DNA of 64,000 nt from assembly GCA_019459525.1 (NCBI GenBank), contig JAIBEY010000061.1:1-64000 (forward strand), written 5' to 3'. Positions 17,026 to 25,168 of the stretch are shown here, piece after piece; position 1 is the stretch's first letter, and every line of letters begins with the position of its first letter. The notes beneath the pieces are model-generated. The model saw nothing but the letters and a program-made list of their open reading frames with translations, ran no database searches and was not told where the DNA came from. The DNA comes from Prolixibacteraceae bacterium. Lineage in GTDB: Bacteria > Bacteroidota > Bacteroidia > Bacteroidales > Prolixibacteraceae. The translations under genes were made by a program, and so were the position numbers.

Positions 17026-17350
17026 AATACTCTTTCATTAAATTTATTGCTTTCTCAATCTCATTTTTCGGCGTTTTCTGTGTCTTTTTCTGAAATCCAT
17101 TTAAAAGGATTACCAATTTCCCTTTGTCGAAGAAACAGAAAACACGCCAAATGTCAGTCCCTAGTTGAATTCTAGCTTCATAGAGTCCATTTGTCCCTGA
17201 TATAAGTTTTAAATAGGTGGTTGGTATTCTCTCCAAAGTCTCTATGGCTTCAATGATTTTGAAGATCTTGTTTTGAACCTTAATTGGTTGCTTGGTCAAA
17301 AAATCTACAAAATAATTTTTGTATGCAATTACTTCCCGAATTTTCTTCAT
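17009..17350 (-). CDS. RelE/phage Gp49-like toxin (HigB-type)
   Basis: A 113-residue protein of the phage-derived Gp49-like/HigB family. Key blocks are FLTKQPIKVQNKIFKIIEAIETL (helical N-terminus), YLKLISGTNGLYEARIQLGTDIWRVFCFFDKGKLVILLNGFQKKTQKTP, shortened to GLYEARIQ, WRVFCFF and LLNGFQKKTQKTP, and a terminal EIEKA helix; the last is the usual K-K-x-x-K-T-P signature. These toxins cut mRNA at the ribosome. Paired with the downstream XRE antitoxin by a 17-bp overlap. Confidence 0.85.
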   Translation of the reverse strand: MKKIREVIAYKNYFVDFLTKQPIKVQNKIFKIIEAIETLERIPTTYLKLISGTNGLYEARIQLGTDIWRVFCFFDKGKLVILLNGFQKKTQKTPKNEIEKAINLMKEYYESRK

Positions 17351-17522
17351 ACGTCATTGAAAGAAAATCAAAGGTAACTTTTAAGTTACAATTTTCCAAA
17401 TCAACATTGATGTGTCCTGGGCATTTATAATGGATACATAATGTTGGCACACTTCAAGTAGAGACGAATTGCAGGGTGACTTCCTGTTAAGGTACACTAC
17501 ACCTCGGGCGGGAGTTGCCCGA

Positions 17523-17996
17523 TTAATCTGTTGTAGGTTTCTCATAAATCTTTATTTCACTGTCATCTACATGGTATCCGTTTGCAATATGTTTCCAGCC
17601 CATATTCTCGTAAAAGGTATTCAGGTGTGTTGAAAGATAAAGCTTCTCAAATCCTTTTTGGCGTGCTTCGAGAAGTCCGTGTTGAATTAGTTGTGCGGCA
17701 ATACCTTTATTTCGTTGTTCTTCGTTTACAAACAAGCAAGCAAACCAAGGCATCAGGTCTTGCCTGCTAATAATGTCATTGGTTAGCAGTGCATATGAAC
17801 CTACAATCTCATTTTCTATCAATGCAAGATAAAATTTAGGTAACAAGTTTTTGTTGTCCAACGAGTTTTCGATACAGTTTTTATAAAATTTATAATTCGA
17901 ATCGTTACCCCAACAATTCCAAAAGTAGGTTATCCCATCAGGTAGAAGATCCATTCTATTCGATAATTCAGCGATTCCAATTTTCATATAATTCAA
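17523..17996 (-). CDS. GNAT family N-acetyltransferase
   Basis: A 157-residue single-domain GNAT. IVGSYALLTND is the beta4 region, WFACLFVNEEQRNKGIAAQLIQHGL carries the acetyl-CoA loop (Q-R-N-K-G-I-A near 94-100), and LYLSTHLNTFYENMGWK is the Y-E-x-x-G-W motif ending the fold. Substrate unknown. A second in-frame Met (17987) is an equally good start. Isolated between two long spacers in the accessory stretch. Confidence 0.82.
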   Translation of the reverse strand: MNYMKIGIAELSNRMDLLPDGITYFWNCWGNDSNYKFYKNCIENSLDNKNLLPKFYLALIENEIVGSYALLTNDIISRQDLMPWFACLFVNEEQRNKGIAAQLIQHGLLEARQKGFEKLYLSTHLNTFYENMGWKHIANGYHVDDSEIKIYEKPTTD

Positions 17997-18268
17997 TATT
18001 TTAATTTTTTAATAATGCGATTGGACTGACTGCTGACCAGTGCTGGGGTAACTCAATTTTGCCAGGTTTCAGTCACTCCGAATTTGTTTCGGGGCCTCAT
18101 CAACGAATAGATACCGAAACAAGTTACCTATGACACCACGTCACCGATCATTAACTAAGCTGAGTCCGGATAACCTGATTCTGGTCAATTCAATCCCTTT
18201 TCCGGCAATCATCCTGGAGATTTCGGCTGGTTGGCTAGTTATTGCCGGCACGTTCTTTTGCCGGTTGA
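17997..18268. repeat. Spacer holding a degenerate palindromic repeat
   Basis: No gene is seen in these 272 bp. AATTTGTTTCGG (18081-18092) is complementary at 11 of 12 positions to CCGAAACAAGTT (18114-18125), separated by 21 bp. The pairing of CCGAAACAAGTT with GGGGCCTCATC wording is like the small palindromic intergenic repeats scattered through Bacteroidota genomes. A GCCGG...CCGGC pair near 18251-18266 is a further short hairpin by the next gene end. Confidence 0.45.
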
Positions 18269-18829
18269 TTACACCGTAGCTAAAAAATGGCAGGTTTTGT
18301 TTCCTCTCCTAACTGATTCAAGAATCTTCACATCGATTGTCCTACCCAAGGCCGTTTCAAAAATGGTTTGATGGGTGGCACGGGTGCATTCGCAATGCAA
18401 ATCGTTAGGCCTGGCAGGGCGAAATTTAGCTGCCGGACAATAACATCCCTGCGAAACTTCACCGTACCGGATATGCACCGTATTGCCTTCTTTCCACACT
18501 TCGAAGTTGTTTTTATAGGCTTCAATTAACTTATCCAAATCGCCTTTACCTTTTTCAGCAATATCTTTTTTAAACTGGTGCCGGTTAAAACAACCACGAC
18601 CGCAACCAGCCAATAAAAATGATTTGGAAGGTTCATCCAGATTTTCATCGATGGTATCGAGGAGATCTGTCAGCCAGTTTTGAATAAACTCTTTTTCCTG
18701 CAAAAGCTGTTTATACTTTTCGTCTTCCGGCACTGCATTTTCGGCTATCAGGTTCGTTGCAGGCAATAAAAAACATCCGGCACAAGCACTGGCGGCCAAC
18801 GAACTCCTGAAAAAGTCTTTTCTGTTCAT
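18269..18829 (-). CDS. Secreted cysteine-rich protein of unknown function
   Basis: A 186-residue protein I do not recognise with certainty. It starts MNRKDFFRSSLAASACAGCFLLP, shortened: a basic RKDFF segment followed by a hydrophobic stretch, which resembles Bacteroidota export signals with a Tat-like flavour but lacks the twin arginine. The mature part is rich in cysteines in pairs: GCGRGC near 75-80, GCYCP and HCECT near 129-150, TCHF near the end. The spacing suggests a metal or Fe-S site. The terminal ILESVRRGNKTCHFLATV resembles the closing strand of small-molecule-binding (V4R or ATC-hydrolase-like) domains, a loose similarity. Lone gene, with a 128-bp empty gap before the cardiolipin synthase gene. 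Confidence 0.55.
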   Translation of the reverse strand: MNRKDFFRSSLAASACAGCFLLPATNLIAENAVPEDEKYKQLLQEKEFIQNWLTDLLDTIDENLDEPSKSFLLAGCGRGCFNRHQFKKDIAEKGKGDLDKLIEAYKNNFEVWKEGNTVHIRYGEVSQGCYCPAAKFRPARPNDLHCECTRATHQTIFETALGRTIDVKILESVRRGNKTCHFLATV

Positions 18830-18957
18830 AGTCTTGATTTTTAGGTTTTAAAGGAGACAATTCCCAACGGATTTACCCTATTAAAAATCGACGAATGACG
18901 AAAAAGGAAGGACAAATCAATTCAGGGATGAAGATTAAATGGCTGAAAAACAATTTT

Positions 18958-20421
18958 TTAGAGCATTGGGCTCAAAATGCGGGCAAACGATTCTTTTATT
19001 TTGTTTAGCCGTGGCCGTTTAATCCATTCATCCAGCACTACCATTTCGCTTTTATCCTGATCGTCCAGAAAATGGCTGGTCAGTATTCCGGCGGTTTCTT
19101 CGTCATAAATCATGGCATTCACCTCGAAATTCGTTTCCAGGCTCCTGAAATCCAGATTGGCAGTGCCAACCGAAGAAAAAACACCATCGACTATAATAAC
19201 TTTACTGTGCGTAAAGCCTGCCTTATAGAAGTAAATTTTCACTCCAGCCTCGAGCAATTCCTCGATGTACGAATTGGTTCCCCATTTGGGCGTTATGGCA
19301 TCAGACAAACCCGGAACAATAATCCGGACATCAATCCCCCCCAATGCCGAAGTCTTTAGTGCCGTTACAATATCGGCGGTGGGCATCAGGTAGGGTGTCG
19401 AAATGTACACATAGTCGGTTGCCGATGCGATAGCCGCAAAATAGGCTTGCCCGATGCTTTCCCAGTCAGAGTCGGGGCCGCTGGCAACCATCTGCACCAG
19501 CTTGCCGTTACCCACTTCAAAAGGTTTAAAATAGTTATCGCCTTTCAGTATTTCTTTGGAAACAAAGTACCAGTCGGCCATAAAAATGATTTGTAAAGCA
19601 GTTGCCCCGCCGCCAATAACTTTCAGGTGGGTGTCGCGCCAGGGACCAATGCCGCGAACGCCATCCTGATAACGGTCGGCAAAATTTAATCCTCCAACAA
19701 AGGCGGTGTCTCCATCAACCACCAGAATTTTCCGATGATTGCGGTAGTTCACTTTTGAAGTAAGCATAGGGTAACGTACCCGCATAAAACAATCGACCTT
19801 AACTCCGGCATCAGACATGGTTTTGAGCCATTTTCGTTTTAGCTCCCAGCTACCCACATCGTCGTAAATAAATCGCACCTCAACGCCTTCGCGTGCTTTC
19901 TGTATGAGCAGTTCACGCAGGTAATTCCCGATTTTATCGTCCTCAACAATGTAATATTCCAGGTGAACGTGATGAGTTGCCTGTTCAATTGCCCTGAAGA
20001 TTTCCGGAAAAGTTTCATCTCCGTTGCGTAAAATCATTATTTCGTTGTTGTTGGTTAAAATGGCATTCGAGTTGGAAAGCAACAGATTCATTAAATGTCG
20101 CTTGGAATAGAGCCGGCCTCCAATCTGAAATTGATTATCGGGGAGGTTATCTAACTGTTCCAGTGTCAGTTTTCGAAGTTTCTCCAAATCTTTCAGCCCT
20201 TTGCGCGAATACATTTTGTTTTTGCGGTATTCCTGCCCGAAAAAAAGATAAAACACAATTCCGGCGAAAGGCAATAAAACCAAAACCAAAATCCAGCTAA
20301 TGGTTTTTACCGGATTCCGGTTTTCAAGAATAATAAGTATGGCAATAAAAACAACCGTCAAAAAATAAAGGATGGTCACCAGACTTGGCATTGATTTCCA
20401 TATGTCGAATAAAATAGCCAT
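18958..20421 (-). CDS. cls: Cardiolipin synthase (phospholipase D superfamily)
   Basis: A 487-residue membrane enzyme that condenses two phosphatidylglycerol molecules. Two N-terminal membrane helices (about 13-33 and 41-61) form the PLDc_N region with PVKTISWILVLVLLP, and two HKD motifs follow: NYRNHRKILVVDGDTAFVGG (His229, Lys231, Asp236) and GFTHSKVIIVDGVFSSVGT (His405, Lys407, Asp412). Both are intact. Family length about 480-510. Alone on its strand between the Cys-rich gene and ribD, with about 155 bp of AT-rich spacer upstream where its promoter should lie. Confidence 0.92.
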   Translation of the reverse strand: MAILFDIWKSMPSLVTILYFLTVVFIAILIILENRNPVKTISWILVLVLLPFAGIVFYLFFGQEYRKNKMYSRKGLKDLEKLRKLTLEQLDNLPDNQFQIGGRLYSKRHLMNLLLSNSNAILTNNNEIMILRNGDETFPEIFRAIEQATHHVHLEYYIVEDDKIGNYLRELLIQKAREGVEVRFIYDDVGSWELKRKWLKTMSDAGVKVDCFMRVRYPMLTSKVNYRNHRKILVVDGDTAFVGGLNFADRYQDGVRGIGPWRDTHLKVIGGGATALQIIFMADWYFVSKEILKGDNYFKPFEVGNGKLVQMVASGPDSDWESIGQAYFAAIASATDYVYISTPYLMPTADIVTALKTSALGGIDVRIIVPGLSDAITPKWGTNSYIEELLEAGVKIYFYKAGFTHSKVIIVDGVFSSVGTANLDFRSLETNFEVNAMIYDEETAGILTSHFLDDQDKSEMVVLDEWIKRPRLNKIKESFARILSPML

Positions 20422-20576
20422 GCGTAATTGGGGTTGATTTGAGAAGACTAAAATTCACGAAAAATAGACATAAAAGCAAGTAAAAATTGTCAGAACACGA
20501 TTATAAAGATTGAATGATCGAAAGGAATCGAGGAAAATATACATTGTAAATGATTTGGACTGACAATCCTGCATAA

Positions 20577-21614
20577 TCATACATTTCTCAGCACATGCAA
20601 TTTGCAGTCGTCCAGTTTTTCGAAGCCAATGGTTTCTCCGGAAATGTGCGGCGCAATAACGCCTTTGCCAAAAAACTGGTTGCCAGTGTACACGAAAGCT
20701 TCGTCCCACAAGCCCGATTTCAGGAAGCTGTTCAGCAGCTTGCTTCCTCCTTCAACAATTACCGAGAGAATATCCTGATGATAGAGTTCAGAAAGTAATT
20801 GCGGTAAGATTTCCTGGCTAAAATCGAGGGTAATGTATTTCAGGTTTTCCGATCCCGCTTTCTCCTGATGGGTAAAAACCCAAGTTGGCGCTGACTGGTC
20901 GAAAAGGTGCAGGTTCGATTCTAACCTTCCGGTTCGGTCAATAACCATCCGGATAGGCTGATTGCCTGTCCATTCGCGCACGGTGAGCGCCGGGTTATCG
21001 AACTTGGCGGTGTCGGTTCCGATCAAAATGGCCGATTCTTCAGAGCGCTGTTTGTGCACCAACCTTTTCGACAGGGCATTGGTAATCCATGTAGGATGCA
21101 AATATTCCGTACGGTCGGTGTCAATAAATCCATCGAGCGTTTGCGCCCATTTCAGCAAAATATAGGGGCGTTTTTTCTCATGAAAAGTAAAAAATCGGCG
21201 GTTCAGTTCACGGCATTCCTTTTCGAGTAGGCCAACTTCAACCTCAATTCCTGCTTTTTGCATCCGTTCGATGCCCTTGCCAGCCACTTTTGCAAACGGA
21301 TCAACCGTCCCGATAACTACTCTGGGGATACGATTCTCAATAATCAGATCGGAACAGGGTGGTGTTTTCCCGAAATGGGCACAAGGTTCGAGCGAAACAT
21401 ACAGGGTTGATTGAGTCAACAATTCCGGATTTTTAACCGAACGGATTGCGTTAACCTCGGCATGTGCCTGTCCGTATTTTTCGTGAAATCCTTCACCAAT
21501 AATTGTTCCTTCGTGCACAATTACACAGCCAACCATGGGGTTAGGAGCTACATCTCCCATACCAAGGAGTGCCAGGTGGAGGCAACGTTGCATGAAAAAA
21601 TCCGGAGTACTCAT
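20577..21614 (-). CDS. ribD: Bifunctional diaminohydroxyphosphoribosylaminopyrimidine deaminase / 5-amino-6-(5-phosphoribosylamino)uracil reductase
   Basis: A 345-residue riboflavin-pathway enzyme. The zinc deaminase domain (1-145) has HAEVNAI (His51, Glu53) and SLEPCAHFGKTPPC (Cys78, Cys87); the reductase domain (about 146-345) has LLKWAQTLDGFID, ILIGTDTAKFDNPALTVR and VEGGSKLLNSFL, shortened to TLDG, G-x-x-T...DNP and EGG. The frame is open 82 codons upstream, but those residues read the divergent promoter region, so the ATG at 21612-21614 (MSTPDFFMQRCLHLA) is used. Divergent from prmC with 36 bp between, an arrangement frequent in Bacteroidota. Confidence 0.93.
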   Translation of the reverse strand: MSTPDFFMQRCLHLALLGMGDVAPNPMVGCVIVHEGTIIGEGFHEKYGQAHAEVNAIRSVKNPELLTQSTLYVSLEPCAHFGKTPPCSDLIIENRIPRVVIGTVDPFAKVAGKGIERMQKAGIEVEVGLLEKECRELNRRFFTFHEKKRPYILLKWAQTLDGFIDTDRTEYLHPTWITNALSKRLVHKQRSEESAILIGTDTAKFDNPALTVREWTGNQPIRMVIDRTGRLESNLHLFDQSAPTWVFTHQEKAGSENLKYITLDFSQEILPQLLSELYHQDILSVIVEGGSKLLNSFLKSGLWDEAFVYTGNQFFGKGVIAPHISGETIGFEKLDDCKLHVLRNV

Positions 21615-21650
21615 CGGCGAAAAAATTAACTTTGCCAAAAATAACAATAA

Positions 21651-22502
21651 ATGAAGGCAGGTATTGCATCTATCCGAAAAGAATTGGCAGGAATCTATCA
21701 GGCAGAAGAAATTGAAAGCTTGATTTTCCTGATTTTTGAAAAGGTAAAAGGATATACGCGCACGCAATTTTTGCTTGCTAAAGATGAAATCCTGTGCGAA
21801 GAAGACCGATCGGAAATAGGGACGATGGTTGCCCGCCTTAAAAACCACGAACCCATTCAATATATTCTGGGTGAAACGGAGTTTTTCGGATTACCATTTT
21901 ATGCCGTTCCGGGAGTTTTAATACCGCGCCCCGAAACCGAAGAGTTGGTGCAATGGATTATTCAGGAGAATAAACTTACCCGCCCAACCATACTGGACAT
22001 GGGAACCGGGAGTGGCTGTATTGCAGTTTCCCTCCGGAAAAACATTCCGGAATCGGTAGTTCTGGCTTGCGATATTTCGCCGGTTTGTATCGAAACAGCC
22101 CGGCGAAATGCAGATTTAAATTCGGTAGCAATTACTGTTTTAACGTACGATATTCTGAGAAATTCACCGGGAATAAGCTTTCCTGAACTGGATGTTGTGG
22201 TGAGTAACCCTCCATATGTGAGGGAAATGGAGCGGTTACAGATGGAGCGGAACGTACTGGAATACGAGCCCGGGCTTGCTCTGTTTGTACCTGATAATGA
22301 TCCGTTGATTTTTTATTCACAAATTGCTGATTTTGCCCGGAAGAACCTTAAGCATAATGGCCGTTTATACTTCGAGATTAACGAAGCTTTGGGAAAAGAA
22401 TGTTCGGAAATGCTACATGAAAAAGGCTTCTCGGCTATTCGGATTAAAAAGGACATTCACGGTAAAGACCGGATGATTGGTTGTTCGTATCTCCGGGAAT
22501 AA
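21651..22502 (+). CDS. prmC: Release factor glutamine methyltransferase PrmC/HemK
   Basis: A 283-residue SAM-dependent N5-glutamine methyltransferase acting on the GGQ motif of peptide release factors RF1/RF2. The N-terminal helical substrate domain (1-80) is followed by PRPETEELVQ (92-101), the SAM loop LDMGTGSGCIAVSL (115-128), and the NPPYV catalytic motif (186-190). The gene begins 36 bp from ribD on the opposite strand. A candidate terminator lies 60 bp downstream. Length normal. Confidence 0.94.
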   Translation: MKAGIASIRKELAGIYQAEEIESLIFLIFEKVKGYTRTQFLLAKDEILCEEDRSEIGTMVARLKNHEPIQYILGETEFFGLPFYAVPGVLIPRPETEELVQWIIQENKLTRPTILDMGTGSGCIAVSLRKNIPESVVLACDISPVCIETARRNADLNSVAITVLTYDILRNSPGISFPELDVVVSNPPYVREMERLQMERNVLEYEPGLALFVPDNDPLIFYSQIADFARKNLKHNGRLYFEINEALGKECSEMLHEKGFSAIRIKKDIHGKDRMIGCSYLRE

Positions 22503-22560
22503 GCGCTATCAGTATGTATTAATCGAAAATATTTCGTTTGTAAAAATTACTCGTAATGCC

Positions 22561-22586
22561 TCTGGCAAGGTTTTGCCGGGCTTTTT
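22561..22586 (+). terminator. Candidate terminator after prmC
   Basis: CTGGCAA (22562-22568) pairs with TTGCCGG (22573-22579) around a 4-nt loop, followed by GCTTTTT. Short stem, moderate support. Confidence 0.45.
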
Positions 22587-22601
22587 CAGGCATTAAATTT
22601 A

Positions 22602-22609
22602 TATATTTG
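22602..22609 (+). promoter_or_regulatory. Possible -7 element for the EEP gene
   Basis: TATATTTG matches the Bacteroidota -7 consensus TAnnTTTG exactly, 51 bp before the TTG start of the next gene. No TTG -33 element stands at the usual 19-21 bp spacing. Confidence 0.4.
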
Positions 22610-22660
22610 TAATAGGCGCAGGCAACTCACCCTGATTCCGGAACTTAAACCCTAAATGAT

Positions 22661-23728
22661 TTGAAACAGTTTTTTGTATATACGCTTCTGCTCTTTAATC
22701 TTATAGCTGTATTTGCATTAGGCATTGCTTCCATATCAGTATACCTGAGTCCGGAAAAACTGTGGTTTGTTTCCCTGTTTGGGATAGCCTATCCTTATTT
22801 GCTTGTGGTAAACCTGATTTTTGTTGTGTTGTGGATACTTGTTAAACCATGGTTTACCCTCATTTCCATCGTTGTAATTTTAGCTGGATATAAACATGTG
22901 GGCAATTATTTGCAGTTTTCGGGCAGGCAAACCAATGAAAGAGGCGTGCGGATTACCAGTTACAATGTGAAATATTTTATGGGATCGAATGATTTTCCGT
23001 CGAAAGAAAATGCCGATCATATCCTGAATTTTCTTCGGCAAAACAATGCGGATATTATTTGTTTGCAGGAAGTGAGGTTGAATAAACGTCAGATCTTCGA
23101 CATCTCAGACCATAAACTGGCTCAAATTAAGCATATGCAGCTCGCGCACAGCAGTTACGCTGGCGGGCAATTAACCCTGACCCGGTTTCCTATTCTTTTC
23201 ATGGGCGAAATCAGGTTTAAAAACTCCGGAAACATGATTATTTATACCGATATTCTGATGAATTCGGACACAGTACGGGTTTTCAACTGTCATTTGCAAT
23301 CGTACCGACTCGGGAAAAGGGAAATAAATACCATCGATTCTATTGATTTTAATAACGATGAACGGACCAAGGCCAAATTTATGGAGTTGGGCGGAAAATT
23401 CAGGAAGGCGCAGATTAAAAGAGCCGAGCAAGCTGCAACCCTTCGCGAATATATTGATGATAGTCCTTACCCGGTGATTGTTTGCGGCGATTTTAATGAT
23501 ACTCCGGTTTCGTTTACTTACCGCACGGTAAGAGGTAATCTGGAAGACTCGTTTACCCAATCGGGCAAGGGAACGGCAAATACGTATAACGGCAAATTGC
23601 CTTCATTCCGAATCGATTACATTTTGCACAGCTCTAAATACGACAGTTATAATTTCGAGGTCTCTACCTTGAATCATTCCGATCATTACCCGATTAGCTG
23701 CGATTTGTTTCCGGCAGAAAAAGAGTAA
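22661..23728 (+). CDS. Membrane-anchored endonuclease/exonuclease/phosphatase family protein
   Basis: A 355-residue protein with two or three N-terminal membrane helices (about 4-28, 38-57, 60-80) and a C-terminal EEP domain (about 95-350). EEP landmarks: ITSYNVKYF, DIICLQEVRL (catalytic Glu), CGDFNDTPVSFTY (D-x-N), RIDYILHS and HSDHYPISCDL (catalytic SDH). The start codon is TTG: an upstream ATG (22656) is out of frame, while the TTG gives the N-terminus MKQFFVYTLLLFN expected for this Bacteroidota family. Substrate unknown; the domain may act on lipids, nucleic acids or inositol phosphates outside the cytoplasm. Ends 13 bp before the convergent DUF58 gene. Confidence 0.85.
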   Translation: MKQFFVYTLLLFNLIAVFALGIASISVYLSPEKLWFVSLFGIAYPYLLVVNLIFVVLWILVKPWFTLISIVVILAGYKHVGNYLQFSGRQTNERGVRITSYNVKYFMGSNDFPSKENADHILNFLRQNNADIICLQEVRLNKRQIFDISDHKLAQIKHMQLAHSSYAGGQLTLTRFPILFMGEIRFKNSGNMIIYTDILMNSDTVRVFNCHLQSYRLGKREINTIDSIDFNNDERTKAKFMELGGKFRKAQIKRAEQAATLREYIDDSPYPVIVCGDFNDTPVSFTYRTVRGNLEDSFTQSGKGTANTYNGKLPSFRIDYILHSSKYDSYNFEVSTLNHSDHYPISCDLFPAEKE

Positions 23729-23741
23729 ACAGTTTCAGTGA

Positions 23742-24671
23742 TCAGAACAACCGCTTGCGTTTCAGGAGATAAGTATAAAGCACGTGCCTGAAGTCTTCGT
23801 TAATATCTGCTTCGGCCAGATCAATATGGTATTGTCCGCAGCGAACGCGCATTTCTTCGAAATAGGCCGATATGGCTTTTTGGTAATTGGCCTTCATGTC
23901 GTGTGGCGCAAATTTGATGTGATCGCCCGATTCCAAATCGACAAAACGAAATGGTTGGTTCCTGAAATCGAACTCCCGCTCCTGGCGGTGATCGGTAACA
24001 TTAAAAAGCAGGACTTCGTGCTTGTTGTATTTCAGGTGTTGCAGGGCTTCGAACAAGGCATCGGTATTTTCCTGTTCTATCAGGTCGCTAAAAAGGATAA
24101 CCAACGAACGTTTATGAATATTCTCGGCAATCATGTGCAAGGCATCAACTGTGTTGGTCTTTTTGTGCACCAGGGTTTGTTCCTGATTCAGGAGATTGGC
24201 TAACTGATTGTATAGTAAATCAATATGCACGGAAGACAAACGTGCCTGAGCGTGAAACTCTACCTCGTCGGAGAAAAGTGAAAGACCCACAGCATCGCGC
24301 TGTTTTCGGAGCAAATAAATGATGGCAGCCGCAGAATATACCGAAAATGCCAGCTTATTTACTTTTGACGGTTTCCCTTTTTCGTAAGGGAAAAGCATGG
24401 AGGATGAGGTGTCGATGACCAATTGACAGCGCAGGTTGGTTTCTTCTTCGTACTGTTTTACAAACAAGCGATCGGTGCGGGCAAATAACCTCCAGTCAAT
24501 ATGTTTGGTCGATTCGCCCGTGTTATATAACCGGTGTTCTGCAAATTCAACCGAAAAACCATGGAAGGGGCTCCGGTGCAGTCCGGTAATAAAACCTTCC
24601 ACCACCTCTTTGGAGATAAGTTCGAGGTTATCGAATTGCTGAAACTGCTGTATGTCGAATAGATTGTTCAA
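23742..24671 (-). CDS. DUF58 / von Willebrand factor A-type protein
   Basis: A 309-residue cytosolic protein of the DUF58 family. The diagnostic N-terminal segment reads GLHRSPFHGFSVEFAEHRLYNTGESTKHIDWRLFARTDRLFVKQYEEETNL, shortened to GFSVEFAEHR, IDWRLFARTDRLFVKQYEEE. The region from about 85 on is a vWA-like fold with VIDTSSSM (metal-site DxSxS, intact). DUF58 genes usually sit beside a MoxR ATPase gene; none is adjacent here. Probable partner of a MoxR-type AAA chaperone encoded elsewhere; this is family-based inference. Confidence 0.88.
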   Translation of the reverse strand: MNNLFDIQQFQQFDNLELISKEVVEGFITGLHRSPFHGFSVEFAEHRLYNTGESTKHIDWRLFARTDRLFVKQYEEETNLRCQLVIDTSSSMLFPYEKGKPSKVNKLAFSVYSAAAIIYLLRKQRDAVGLSLFSDEVEFHAQARLSSVHIDLLYNQLANLLNQEQTLVHKKTNTVDALHMIAENIHKRSLVILFSDLIEQENTDALFEALQHLKYNKHEVLLFNVTDHRQEREFDFRNQPFRFVDLESGDHIKFAPHDMKANYQKAISAYFEEMRVRCGQYHIDLAEADINEDFRHVLYTYLLKRKRLF

Positions 24672-24740
24672 GAATCACGAATTAATCATTACAGGCAAAA
24701 ATAGTCATTCATTAAAGAACCGAAACCTTCTAAAAATAAA

Positions 24741-24773
24741 AAAGGCATAAGAAAAATAAGTTCTTATGCCTTT
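24741..24773 (-). terminator. Intrinsic terminator of trxA
   Basis: AAAGGCATAAGAA (24741-24753) and TTCTTATGCCTTT (24761-24773) form a perfect 13-bp stem with a 7-nt loop. On the minus strand it is followed by TTTTTTATTTTTA, right behind trxA. Confidence 0.85.
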
Positions 24774-24793
24774 CTCCTTCCTGAAGATATCTC

Positions 24794-25111
24794 TTAAAGA
24801 ATACTGTCAACTTTGGACGCCAGTGTTGTTTTAGGCGCTGCCCCAACATGTTTTTCGACAACAACACCATCTTTAAAGAATAAAATAGTAGGAATATTAC
24901 GGATGCCGAATTTAGAAGCAATACCTGGATTGCTGTCAACATCTACTTTTCCTACAATCAATCTTCCGGCGTAATCGTCAGCAAGTTCGTTAACAATAGG
25001 ACCAACCATGCGGCATGGGCCGCACCATTCAGCCCAAAAATCAACAAGAACCGGCTTATCCGACTGAAGAACCAATTCTTCAAAATTTGCATCATTAATT
25101 TCTAAAGCCAT
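24794..25111 (-). CDS. trxA: Thioredoxin
   Basis: A 105-residue thioredoxin reducing protein disulfides in the cytoplasm. The active site WAEWCGPC is present (Cys at about 30 and 33), followed by the conserved KVDVDSNPGIASKFGIRNIPTILFFKDG block with its cis-proline (IPT). The open frame continues 16 codons upstream, but the Met at 25111 (MALEINDANFEEL) gives the standard start. It lies 57 bp downstream of dnaE and ends in a strong terminator, so the dnaE-trxA pair may be one transcript. Confidence 0.94.
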   Translation of the reverse strand: MALEINDANFEELVLQSDKPVLVDFWAEWCGPCRMVGPIVNELADDYAGRLIVGKVDVDSNPGIASKFGIRNIPTILFFKDGVVVEKHVGAAPKTTLASKVDSIL

Positions 25112-25168
25112 CGTTTTATATTTTATGTGTGAATACTGTAACAAACCCAAAATCATCACAAAATTAGC

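Noticed and set aside
20891-20945. tRNA-like word GGTTCGATTC in ribD
   Set aside because: No cloverleaf could be built, and it lies in the coding frame of ribD.
21615-21860. N-terminal extension of ribD by 82 residues
   Set aside because: The extra residues read the divergent promoter region and the prmC N-terminus in antisense; the family start is the Met at 21614.
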